DNA of 22,562 bases from a virus. The DNA lies in IMG/VR virus record IMGVR_UViG_3300027901_000227, positions 1-22,562 of that record. One strand, given 5' to 3'. The notes under the pieces are model-generated. The model was not told the origin of the DNA. It worked only from the letters and a program-made list of their open reading frames with translations, and did no database searches. Made by a program: the position numbers and the translations under genes. Position 1 is the stretch's first letter, and every line of letters starts with the position of its first letter. Of the stretch, positions 1-6,737 are shown in pieces.

Positions 1-661
1 TACCAGTTGCACCTGGCACAGTAAATTTATTTGTATTAAAAGTAATATCTGATGTTGAGGAGCCAATAAGGTCAGCTCCTGCTCCAAGAGTTATAGATGC
101 AGTAGCACCTATAGCTCCAGTAACATCTAAAGTGCCTCCTACTACTGTATTACCTGTTGCTCCAGCTACTGTGAATTTGTTTGTATTAAAGGTAATATCT
201 GATGTTGAGGAGCCAATAAGGTCCATACCTGCTTGAAGACTAATACCTCCATCAGTAACGTTAAAAATTGAAGCCTCATCAACCTCAAATTTAAACTGAC
301 CTTTATTTGCTGTAGCGCTTGCAGTTTTAGTTTGAAATAATGCGTAGTCTAATGTTTGTGCTCCACCATCGAATATGGACTGAATGTTTAATACTTCACT
401 TGTAGTTGCCCCGATAGCTAATAATGGATTTCCATCATTTGTTGCATTCAATAAATCTAAATCAACCATGTAGCCTTTTCTATTATTATCAATAGTAGTA
501 AGTGAGTTTATTAACAATTTTCCAATATTAATAGCCTTTACACCGCCATCAAGACCATCAATAATATTTGAAATATTACCGTTAAGCCTAGCAGCAGTCA
601 TTGTTTGACCAGTAACCCATGTGTGGTTTTGTGTGATATAATTTTCAGCGATAATAACCAT
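1..661 (-). CDS. Tail fibre/appendage protein, N-terminal part (cut by window edge)
   Basis: The frame is open from the ATG at 661 to the window edge, giving 220 residues of a longer protein. The first 60 residues are mixed and could be the virion-attachment region. After that come Thr/Gly/Ala/Asn-rich strands such as GNTVVGGTLDVTGAI, typical of beta-rich phage fibre shafts. A 50-residue repeat is visible: the stretch beginning DLIGSSTSDITFNTNKFTV at residue 147 recurs at residue 197. The gene is last in the window's transcription order, after the ejection-protein genes and a putative promoter at 744-761. Its start is odd: the SD (AAGGAG) abuts the ATG with no spacer, so initiation may occur a few codons later. 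The fibre role is inferred from composition, repeats and position; the receptor-binding end is not in the window. Confidence 0.7.
   Translation of the reverse strand, partial: MVIIAENYITQNHTWVTGQTMTAARLNGNISNIIDGLDGGVKAINIGKLLINSLTTIDNNRKGYMVDLDLLNATNDGNPLLAIGATTSEVLNIQSIFDGGAQTLDYALFQTKTASATANKGQFKFEVDEASIFNVTDGGISLQAGMDLIGSSTSDITFNTNKFTVAGATGNTVVGGTLDVTGAIGATASITLGAGADLIGSSTSDITFNTNKFTVPGATG
2..223 (-). repeat. 150-bp-period direct repeat within the fibre gene
   Basis: Positions 2-73 and 152-223 are near-identical copies offset by exactly 150 bp (50 codons). The best-conserved stretch, roughly 31-73 against 181-223, differs at only one base. This is a modular fibre-shaft repeat that may continue beyond the window. 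Confidence 0.8.
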
Positions 662-672
662 CTCCTTCTTTT

Positions 673-729
673 ATAGAGGGGTATAAGCTCCTCAATGATA
701 TAGAGAATTCAGTTTTATAAAATCTCTAT
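673..729 (-). promoter_or_regulatory. Leader RNA hairpin upstream of fibre gene
   Basis: Between the putative promoter (744-761) and the fibre start (661) lies an untranslated leader of about 80 nt. ATAGAGA at 729-723 (coding-strand sense) can pair with TCTCTAT at 706-700. Its ATAGAG core can alternatively pair with CTCTAT at 678-673, just upstream of the Shine-Dalgarno site. No U-run follows the first hairpin, so it is not an obvious terminator. A regulatory role is inference only. Confidence 0.3.
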
Positions 730-743
730 TTAGTTCTGTTGCT

Positions 744-761
744 TTTCTAATTATAATAGGT
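744..761 (-). promoter_or_regulatory. Putative late promoter motif, copy A (before fibre gene)
   Basis: The coding-strand sequence is ACCTATTATAATTAGAAA, identical over 18 bp to the copy at 15816-15833. It lies just after the stop of the 764-2071 gene and about 80 nt before the fibre gene. It overlaps a perfect 14-bp palindrome at 759-772. The promoter role is inferred from repeated intergenic placement. Confidence 0.6.
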
Positions 762-763
762 GA

Positions 764-2071
764 TTAATCACCAATCTCTGCTATAAGTCCAAAATTATCT
801 TTCTTTCCTTCCTTAATACCTCTAAGTATTCTTCTTGTCATACCTTGCAATGATTCATCTGCTGCTTTTAAATATTCATCTGTAGTTTTAGCAAAACCTT
901 GTCTAACAGCTTCTTGTGCATGTTCTGGAGTCATAAATTGTTTTACGTTTTCATAATTACCCTTTATATGTCCACGTAGTCTATCGACATCTGCCTTGTC
1001 TGCAAATTGTGCTAAAATATCCAATGATTCTTCAGGTGTTTTAACTGTTTTAGCTAAATCAACAATTTGTTTATCAGAAAGGTTTTTAGCTGTCTTTCTA
1101 GCTGTATCATCAATTACTTCATGTATCTCTGCATACATTTTCTGCCCTAGAAAATCCTGAACGTCCCCTTTAGAAAAGCCCCTCATAATCCATTTAGCTT
1201 TACGTTGGAGATATTCTATAGGAGCAGCTTCTAACTCTTCTCTGGTCATTTCTCCAGACTCAACAAGAAAATCAGCCATTTCACCTTTAGCGGACATTTG
1301 AGCAACATCATAATTACCAATAATATCTCCTCTCATATGTGTCTCTAATATATCTGGGTCTAATCCAGCATCAAGTAATTCTTTTTTAAATCCTTCCACT
1401 GTAGTGATACGTTTTGAAATATTCTTGATTTTCTTCTCAGTTAATTCACCAACTCCATCAACTATATTTGATTTTAAAGACTTGTTAACGAAATCAGTTA
1501 AACCTTCACCAGTTTCATTATCTAATATTGCATTAAGAACTTTAGGATCAACATCAATGCCTTCCTTTTTTAAATATTTCAATACTTTTGCATCTGCTAA
1601 AATTCCTGCCATCTCTGGTTGTGTACTTAAAGCTTCGTCGACTATACTAGCTAACTTTTTATTATCAATGCTACTTTTATTAATTTTCTTAATTAAATCT
1701 AAGACTTTATCTCCAACATGCATGGTTTGTTTCACAAAAGCTTCACCAAATTCTGATACAAATGGTTTTAAAGCTTTTCTAGTCATAGAGCCTACAATTG
1801 GAACAAGTCCAAATGTTGCTTCTAAACCACCAGCTACAGCTGCTCCTCTTGTTGCTTCTCCAAGTGTTTTACCTTCACCTTTTTGCCTTGCGAACTCAGA
1901 ACCTGCTTCCAAAATAAAAGAACTAACTGGCTCTGGGTTAACCATATTAAAAGCTTGCATTAAAGAACCACCAGCGCGTAATCCAGATGGTATATCTTCT
2001 TTTGTTAAACCTTTATATTCACCAGCTATATTTCTACGAAGAATGCGTTCCTCTGGTATCAACTTTCCCAT
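764..2071 (-). CDS. Putative internal virion/ejection protein (435 aa)
   Basis: I do not recognise a named family. The 435-residue product is predominantly helical and charged. A small Gly/Ala-rich segment at about residues 72-95 (EATRGAAVAGGLEATFGLVP) recalls the membrane-active stretches of neighbouring proteins. It is the last of five consecutive genes after the tail-nozzle gene, where short-tailed phages usually encode proteins that are ejected into the cell with the DNA. The start overlaps the upstream stop (TAATG) and has an SD (GGAGG) 8 nt away, so it is translationally coupled to the 501-residue gene. No enzymatic motif such as a lytic transglycosylase signature is visible. Function is inferred from position and composition only. 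Confidence 0.55.
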   Translation of the reverse strand: MGKLIPEERILRRNIAGEYKGLTKEDIPSGLRAGGSLMQAFNMVNPEPVSSFILEAGSEFARQKGEGKTLGEATRGAAVAGGLEATFGLVPIVGSMTRKALKPFVSEFGEAFVKQTMHVGDKVLDLIKKINKSSIDNKKLASIVDEALSTQPEMAGILADAKVLKYLKKEGIDVDPKVLNAILDNETGEGLTDFVNKSLKSNIVDGVGELTEKKIKNISKRITTVEGFKKELLDAGLDPDILETHMRGDIIGNYDVAQMSAKGEMADFLVESGEMTREELEAAPIEYLQRKAKWIMRGFSKGDVQDFLGQKMYAEIHEVIDDTARKTAKNLSDKQIVDLAKTVKTPEESLDILAQFADKADVDRLRGHIKGNYENVKQFMTPEHAQEAVRQGFAKTTDEYLKAADESLQGMTRRILRGIKEGKKDNFGLIAEIGD

Positions 2072-3576
2072 TAATCTTTCCTCCTTATTAAAGAATCTCC
2101 AGATAATTCAAAGTTAATTTCTTTATTAATTATATCTTGAGAAATATTGCTAATCTCTTCCTCTGATAAATTTTCAGTAATGTAATTTAAAGTTTCAAAC
2201 TCTTCATCATCATCTAAATCATCTATAAGACTTGGTGTTTTCCTTATTAAGGCTTTTGAAGTCAATTTAGTAGCACCTTTACCAACATATTTTATACCAG
2301 TTTTATTTTCTGCAACTTTAACAGCGGTCTTTACAAATTGTCTTTGCAATGCATCATTTTGTGCCAGAAATGCCCCTATTACACCTGCCCCTTGATACAA
2401 TAATCCAGAAACAAATAACTTTGAGCCAGATAATATATTAACCAACTCTGATGACTTTGCTTTTTTTATTTTCTTCATCATTTCTTCTACACTTTCTCCT
2501 CCTCCTCCTGGAAGGTGTCCTCCCTCTTTTTTTATAAAATTACTAAACTCTTCTATTCCGTCAACGTACACTTGATATGCTTCTTTTTCAGTCTTAGCTA
2601 TTCCCTTAAGCTGATCTTTTCCTTTTTTCAACTTTTTCTTCAGTGGATCAAGTTTATTATCAAATTGAATTACTTTATTTTTTGCCTCTATTAACTTATC
2701 ATTAGCTCTTTTAATAGCATCACTTCTTTTATATTGACCTAATTTATTTCTTAACTTTGTTACTTTTTTTGTCGCAACTCTTCTTTTTCTATCTATTGCA
2801 TTTATTTGTTTAACTATATCTTTATTACTTGCATCTAATTTATTGCTTTTTTTAATTAAATTAAGTAATGGATCACCTGACTTTTTAAACCTTTTAAATG
2901 CTTTATGTAATTTACCAGCCTGCTCTTTTCCAACAAATTTGGAGCCATAATCAATACCTATATCTAACATGTCTTTAAAGGTTGTTGCAGTTCTACCAGT
3001 GATTAATCTTGAGAAGCTATTTAAAGCATCAAGTGACATACCAGAAATATTTAATGTTTTATCAATCTTTTTTAAAGAAGTTTTAATAGCACCAGAAGCA
3101 TTTAATGCTTTATCAATTTTACCAACACCTTTAATAATACCAGGAGTCATAACACCAATAGTTAAATCTGTTGCACCAACCACTGCTGCATCCTTTAGAG
3201 CTTCCTTTGGTTTTTTTCCTTCTGCTATTGAGGCTAAATACTCTGTTCCACCCATAATCCCTGAACTGAGTGCGTCGGCTACAAACTCTCCACCAACGGC
3301 TCCAGCTCCAACTCCAGCCACAGCTCCAGGTCCTGATGGAGCTGTAAGTGCTCCACCTATAGCTCCACCAATAAATGGTCCAGTAAATGATACACCTGTA
3401 GATAATACATCTCCAGTCCTTCGAATAATTGTTGGAAGGTTTTCTTTAACTTTATCAACGAAAGTCGCTTCTTCTTCATCAACATCAAATTGATTTAAGA
3501 ACGTCATATCTTCTGAGACAGCGACTTCTTCTTCATCAACATCAAATTGATTTAAGAATTCCATATCTGTAGACAT
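2071..3576 (-). CDS. Putative ejection protein with duplicated N-terminal acidic motif (501 aa)
   Basis: The product has three visible regions. Residues 1-40 carry a tandem duplication of FLNQFDVDEEE spaced 19 residues apart. Residues about 60-110 are a Gly/Ala-rich glycine-zipper-like segment (FIGGAIGGAL, GAVAGVGAGAVGG), as found in proteins that insert in membranes. The middle, about residues 220-330, is very Lys-rich and helical and probably coiled coil. The C-terminus is acidic (DDLDDDEE). The gene starts in a TAATG overlap with the upstream gene and ends in another with the downstream gene. No catalytic signature is recognised. A role in the DNA-ejection apparatus is inferred from the hydrophobic zipper, the coiled coil and the position after the tail genes. 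Confidence 0.55.
   Translation of the reverse strand: MSTDMEFLNQFDVDEEEVAVSEDMTFLNQFDVDEEEATFVDKVKENLPTIIRRTGDVLSTGVSFTGPFIGGAIGGALTAPSGPGAVAGVGAGAVGGEFVADALSSGIMGGTEYLASIAEGKKPKEALKDAAVVGATDLTIGVMTPGIIKGVGKIDKALNASGAIKTSLKKIDKTLNISGMSLDALNSFSRLITGRTATTFKDMLDIGIDYGSKFVGKEQAGKLHKAFKRFKKSGDPLLNLIKKSNKLDASNKDIVKQINAIDRKRRVATKKVTKLRNKLGQYKRSDAIKRANDKLIEAKNKVIQFDNKLDPLKKKLKKGKDQLKGIAKTEKEAYQVYVDGIEEFSNFIKKEGGHLPGGGGESVEEMMKKIKKAKSSELVNILSGSKLFVSGLLYQGAGVIGAFLAQNDALQRQFVKTAVKVAENKTGIKYVGKGATKLTSKALIRKTPSLIDDLDDDEEFETLNYITENLSEEEISNISQDIINKEINFELSGDSLIRRKD
3468..3558 (-). repeat. 34-bp exact direct repeat encoding duplicated FLNQFDVDEEE
   Basis: Positions 3468-3501 and 3525-3558 are identical over 34 bp and offset by 57 bp (19 codons). 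They encode the duplicated acidic/aromatic peptide at the N-terminus of the 501-residue protein. The identity at DNA level implies recent duplication or conversion. Confidence 0.85.
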
Positions 3577-4916
3577 TAGTTAAACAACCCCCTTCCGTAT
3601 CCATATTGAATAAGGATTCTTTTAGCTTTTATCCCCTCTGGGCTATTTGGATTTTTTTTATAAATTTCAAGTATCCTTTCTGCTTGTTTAAATGTAGGTT
3701 TTCCTTTTCCTTTATATTTATCTTTATCTTTATTTTCATCAATTTTCATTTTTTGTAATTTAAAATCATCTTTAAATATTTCATTAAATTTAGCCACGGT
3801 CATGTCTGTCCTTTTAGCTCTTCTTTCAAATAGATTATCAATAAATTCATTATTATTAGATACTAAATTATTTTCAATAGTATCGATATAAGATGCGAAT
3901 GCTAGAACATCTTCTTCATTCATCTTACCAGACTGGAATTTATTATAAACTCTTCTCATTCTATCCCATACTTGTTGAGAACCAGCTACACGTTTAACGT
4001 CTCTATCTGTCAATACACCTTTTTCACCAGCTAATGCTCTAGCTATACGAGACTGCAATGCTCCAACTAATGTAGGGTCATTTTTCAGTAAAGCCTCTCT
4101 TAATACACCAATATCTCTATGAGATGCTCTAAAATCTTTTAATTCAGCATTTTTAGTTAATAAATCTTCAACGTCATCAATTTCTTCAACTTGTGTTGCT
4201 GTATATTCAGCTCCAACACCTCTCTCTTTAACATAAGTCTTTCTATAACCAGAAGGGTCCTTTGTATCTATAACAAAAACTTCTTGACCTCCAGTAGTAC
4301 CAACTGGAACTTCTTCTAAGTTCTGTTTAACTAAATCACCTTTACTTAGTGCACCAACACTTTTAGCGTCAGCCGTCTCTTTTTCTTTTACTAATATTAC
4401 TTGTCGATTAGATGGAAGTGTTACAACAAATGGCTTAACACTAGGATCAGCTATTGCTGCTTCAGATGCATCCATTACTCTAAATCCCTTTTGTTGAAAA
4501 TCAATTAACTCTTTTGCATCTTCTTCTTGAATACCTACTAACATTTCCTGTTGCTTCTGTAGTAATTTAGCTCCTTCAACTTCCTTCTTTTGGCCTAATT
4601 CTTGCTGTTTTAATGCAACATTAATAATATTAGATACATCGGCTTTACCTATTAATGATTTTCCAATCTCAGAACCTATAGTTGCACCTAATACTGAATC
4701 TCCACCTTCCATTCCTCCACCAACGGTAGCTCCAATTCCTGCACCAATTAAAGAGGCAATACCACCTATTAAATTACGTTTTTCAGCTTCCTCTTGTTCT
4801 TCTCGATTTATACGTCTAACAAAACCAGTTGCCAAGGCAGATGTGATATCTCTACCTTGTTGCAATGACTGTTGTCCAAATCTTGCTGTTCCAAAAATAT
4901 CTGATAAATTCATCAT
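3576..4916 (-). CDS. Putative ejection/internal virion protein with glycine zipper (446 aa)
   Basis: I place the start at the ATG at 4916 (MMNLSDIFG), two bases after the upstream stop and preceded by AGGAGG. The frame also opens at 4967, but that ATG lies inside the upstream gene and has no SD. Residues about 33-75 hold a Gly/Ala-rich zipper (SLIGAGIGATVGGG, GATIGSEIGKSLIG). The rest is soluble, helical and charged, with a Lys/Asp-rich stretch near the C-terminus (KDKDKYKGKGK). No known enzymatic motif is seen. It is the third of five co-oriented genes that resemble a podovirus ejection-protein set. The function is inferred; the family is not recognised. Confidence 0.55.
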   Translation of the reverse strand: MMNLSDIFGTARFGQQSLQQGRDITSALATGFVRRINREEQEEAEKRNLIGGIASLIGAGIGATVGGGMEGGDSVLGATIGSEIGKSLIGKADVSNIINVALKQQELGQKKEVEGAKLLQKQQEMLVGIQEEDAKELIDFQQKGFRVMDASEAAIADPSVKPFVVTLPSNRQVILVKEKETADAKSVGALSKGDLVKQNLEEVPVGTTGGQEVFVIDTKDPSGYRKTYVKERGVGAEYTATQVEEIDDVEDLLTKNAELKDFRASHRDIGVLREALLKNDPTLVGALQSRIARALAGEKGVLTDRDVKRVAGSQQVWDRMRRVYNKFQSGKMNEEDVLAFASYIDTIENNLVSNNNEFIDNLFERRAKRTDMTVAKFNEIFKDDFKLQKMKIDENKDKDKYKGKGKPTFKQAERILEIYKKNPNSPEGIKAKRILIQYGYGRGLFN

Positions 4917-4917
4917 A

Positions 4918-5328
4918 TTATCTTTTCCTCCTTTTATCTTCGAAAGGATCATATTTAAACTGGTCATAAAATGAACTATTTTCTTCCCTTGTTAATGGTT
5001 TCTTGAAAACATTGTCCAAAGATAAATCCCTTGATGTAATAAGCTGATTAACAACTCCACCTAATTCTCTAATTCCTTTTCCAGTCACTTCATCAGGTCC
5101 ACCACCTGCTGATGAACCAACCAGTTGTCCAAGTTTTCCACCTATAGCAGCACCAGCTGGACCACCAAAAGTTCCACCTATAACAGTTCCTATAGTTCCA
5201 AAAATAGTTCCTAAAAGGTTGCTTTGTTGTGCTCTCCTTCTAGCTTCTTCTGCTTCCTCTCTTTCTTTTTTTCTTTGTCTACCTAATAAGATATTATCAT
5301 GCATTTCTTTGAAAATATTATTGTTCAT
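4918..5328 (-). CDS. Small glycine-zipper protein, probable ejection protein (136 aa)
   Basis: The N-terminal 35 residues are strongly charged (RQRKKEREEAEEARRR). A hydrophobic glycine zipper of about 35 residues follows (FGTIGTVIGGTFGGPAGAAI and onward), then a polar tail ending in a basic cluster (DKRRKR). This layout resembles small membrane-active internal virion proteins of podoviruses, but no specific family can be claimed. The stop lies one base before the ATG of the next gene (TAATATG), indicating coupled translation. The SD (AGGAGG) lies within the end of the upstream gene, about ten bases before the ATG. Confidence 0.55.
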   Translation of the reverse strand: MNNNIFKEMHDNILLGRQRKKEREEAEEARRRAQQSNLLGTIFGTIGTVIGGTFGGPAGAAIGGKLGQLVGSSAGGGPDEVTGKGIRELGGVVNQLITSRDLSLDNVFKKPLTREENSSFYDQFKYDPFEDKRRKR

Positions 5329-5330
5329 TT

Positions 5331-6725
5331 TTACATAACCCCTCCTGAAAGATCACTGCTAGATGTTGGACCACCAAAAGTACCTGAAAGACCTGATGGG
5401 ACATATTTTATAATAACTTCAGGTTCTTCCTTTATTTTATCGGCAATATCTTGTGTAATAGCACCTTGATCTACTAAAATATCAAGACCTTTATTTAAAT
5501 CATCATCTTCACCAGTTGACAATAAGGCAGTTCCTATAGCAATAGTTCTATTCTTCACTGGATCGTCAATAAATTGTGATGGGTCTTCATTAATAAGTTT
5601 CCATTGCTCTTCACCGATTCTTGCTTTCATTTTTCCAAAGTCTTTAACCGACAAACCTGCCATTTGTGCCATTTGTGCAAATTCTACTTGCTGGTCACTA
5701 GTCATTGAGACTCCTGATCCTAAAATACTAGTTATTAATTGGTTAGCTGCATCACCAGTAATATTTCCACTCGCTATTAATTGCAAGTCTCTGTTTTCTT
5801 TTTCGAAATTTAACTGCTTATCTGTTAATGCAGTTTTCAGTGTTCTATCGTAACTATTTTCAGCTGTTTTCCATTGTTGTTCTAATAGCTGCATTTTTTC
5901 AGCAGATGAGATTTGTTCACCAGCTAAGAATTTCTGAAGTGATCTATTTAATTCATTCTGCTCAACATTAAAGTCTATATTTGCATAAAATCTTTCTTCC
6001 TCTGAGGTTAATTGCTCATTTGCTAAGAATTTCTTTAATACCCTATCAGTTTCTGCTTCTGCTTTAAGGAAAGCTTGTTGATCTTCTTGAGTCAATGTTT
6101 CAAAAGCTTCCATAGCTTCTCTTTCAGATGTGGTAAATGCTTGGATAGCTTCTCTTTCAGTTTTTGTAAATGTTTCAGCGCCAAGTCTTTCTCCTGTCTG
6201 GAATTTCTCAATAGCTTCTCTTTCTCCTGTCTGGAATTTCTCAATAGCTTCTCTTTCTCCTTTTGTAAATGTTTCAGCGCCAAGTCTTTCTCCTGTCTGG
6301 AATTTCTCAATAGCTTCTCTTTCACCTTTTGTAAATACTTGTTGTAATTTAAGTATATCCTTTTCAGCAGCAATGCCACGTTTTTGCATTAACTCTCTAG
6401 TTTCTCTCTCTAAAGCACTCTCATCTCCTTGGAATTTACGTGATTTAGCTGACTCCGCTGCTGCAAAAGCTTGATCCATTGCAGACTGTCCAAGTTGGGC
6501 TCCTATACCTTGAGCAATTCTACCTATTTCTTTTGTTTGTTGTCCAAGTTGTTCTAATCGTATATCTCTACCAGCTCCACCAAATGCAATCCCTCTTGTA
6601 CCTAATCTCTCCTCAAGAGCTTCCTGTTCCTTGGTGAAAGCTTCCTGTAATGGCGCAACAGTAGATTGAAATGCCGCCTTAGCGATATCCTCTTGGCTTT
6701 GTGGTAATTCAAAATTTATTGACAT
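5331..6725 (-). CDS. Coiled-coil virion protein with tandem 11-residue (hendecad) repeats (464 aa)
   Basis: The most distinctive feature is an array of 11-residue units at residues 135-222, for example EREAIEKFQTG and ERLGAETFTKG, with eight consecutive copies in exact register. The register continues more loosely: DRVL at 227, NRSL at 260 and DRTL at 293 are spaced 33 residues apart, which is three hendecads. This predicts one long, nearly straight helical coiled coil over roughly residues 124-310. The C-terminal part (about 320-440) looks globular and helical, and the end is Gly/Ser-rich. The gene directly follows the nozzle-like gene and precedes the glycine-zipper genes, so a virion role in a tail or ejection core is inferred. 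The family is not recognised. SD GGAGG precedes the ATG. Confidence 0.6.
   Translation of the reverse strand: MSINFELPQSQEDIAKAAFQSTVAPLQEAFTKEQEALEERLGTRGIAFGGAGRDIRLEQLGQQTKEIGRIAQGIGAQLGQSAMDQAFAAAESAKSRKFQGDESALERETRELMQKRGIAAEKDILKLQQVFTKGEREAIEKFQTGERLGAETFTKGEREAIEKFQTGEREAIEKFQTGERLGAETFTKTEREAIQAFTTSEREAMEAFETLTQEDQQAFLKAEAETDRVLKKFLANEQLTSEEERFYANIDFNVEQNELNRSLQKFLAGEQISSAEKMQLLEQQWKTAENSYDRTLKTALTDKQLNFEKENRDLQLIASGNITGDAANQLITSILGSGVSMTSDQQVEFAQMAQMAGLSVKDFGKMKARIGEEQWKLINEDPSQFIDDPVKNRTIAIGTALLSTGEDDDLNKGLDILVDQGAITQDIADKIKEEPEVIIKYVPSGLSGTFGGPTSSSDLSGGVM
6060..6323 (-). repeat. 33-bp tandem repeat array encoding hendecad coiled coil
   Basis: Eight in-frame 33-bp units encode the 11-residue repeats EREAIEKFQTG, ERLGAETFTKG and variants. 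Several units are near-identical at DNA level, so the array could expand or contract by recombination. The repeats also create open frames on the opposite strand, which are not genes. Confidence 0.85.
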
Positions 6726-6737
6726 GTTCTATCCTCC

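Noticed and set aside
759-772. Perfect 14-bp palindrome GGTGATTAATCACC
   Set aside because: It overlaps a stop codon and the promoter motif and could be an operator, but a 14-bp palindrome is expected about once by chance in 22 kb and the other motif copies have no such palindrome.
1404-2117. A 237-codon open frame on the plus strand
   Set aside because: It lies opposite two well-supported minus-strand genes with strong SDs and coupled junctions. Its composition (Ser/Pro/Leu-rich) is typical of an antisense shadow, and nothing else in the window is transcribed rightward.
2969-3493. A 174-codon Pro/Ala/Ser-rich open frame on the plus strand
   Set aside because: It is the antisense of the glycine-zipper segment of the 501-residue protein; Gly/Ala codons read backwards give Pro/Ala/Ser. 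No SD or promoter supports it.
6075-6474. Three repeat-containing open frames overlapping the hendecad array, on both strands
   Set aside because: The 33-bp tandem repeat keeps all its frames open by periodicity, so long shadow frames are expected. Only the minus-strand frame 5331-6725 has an SD and extends beyond the repeat.
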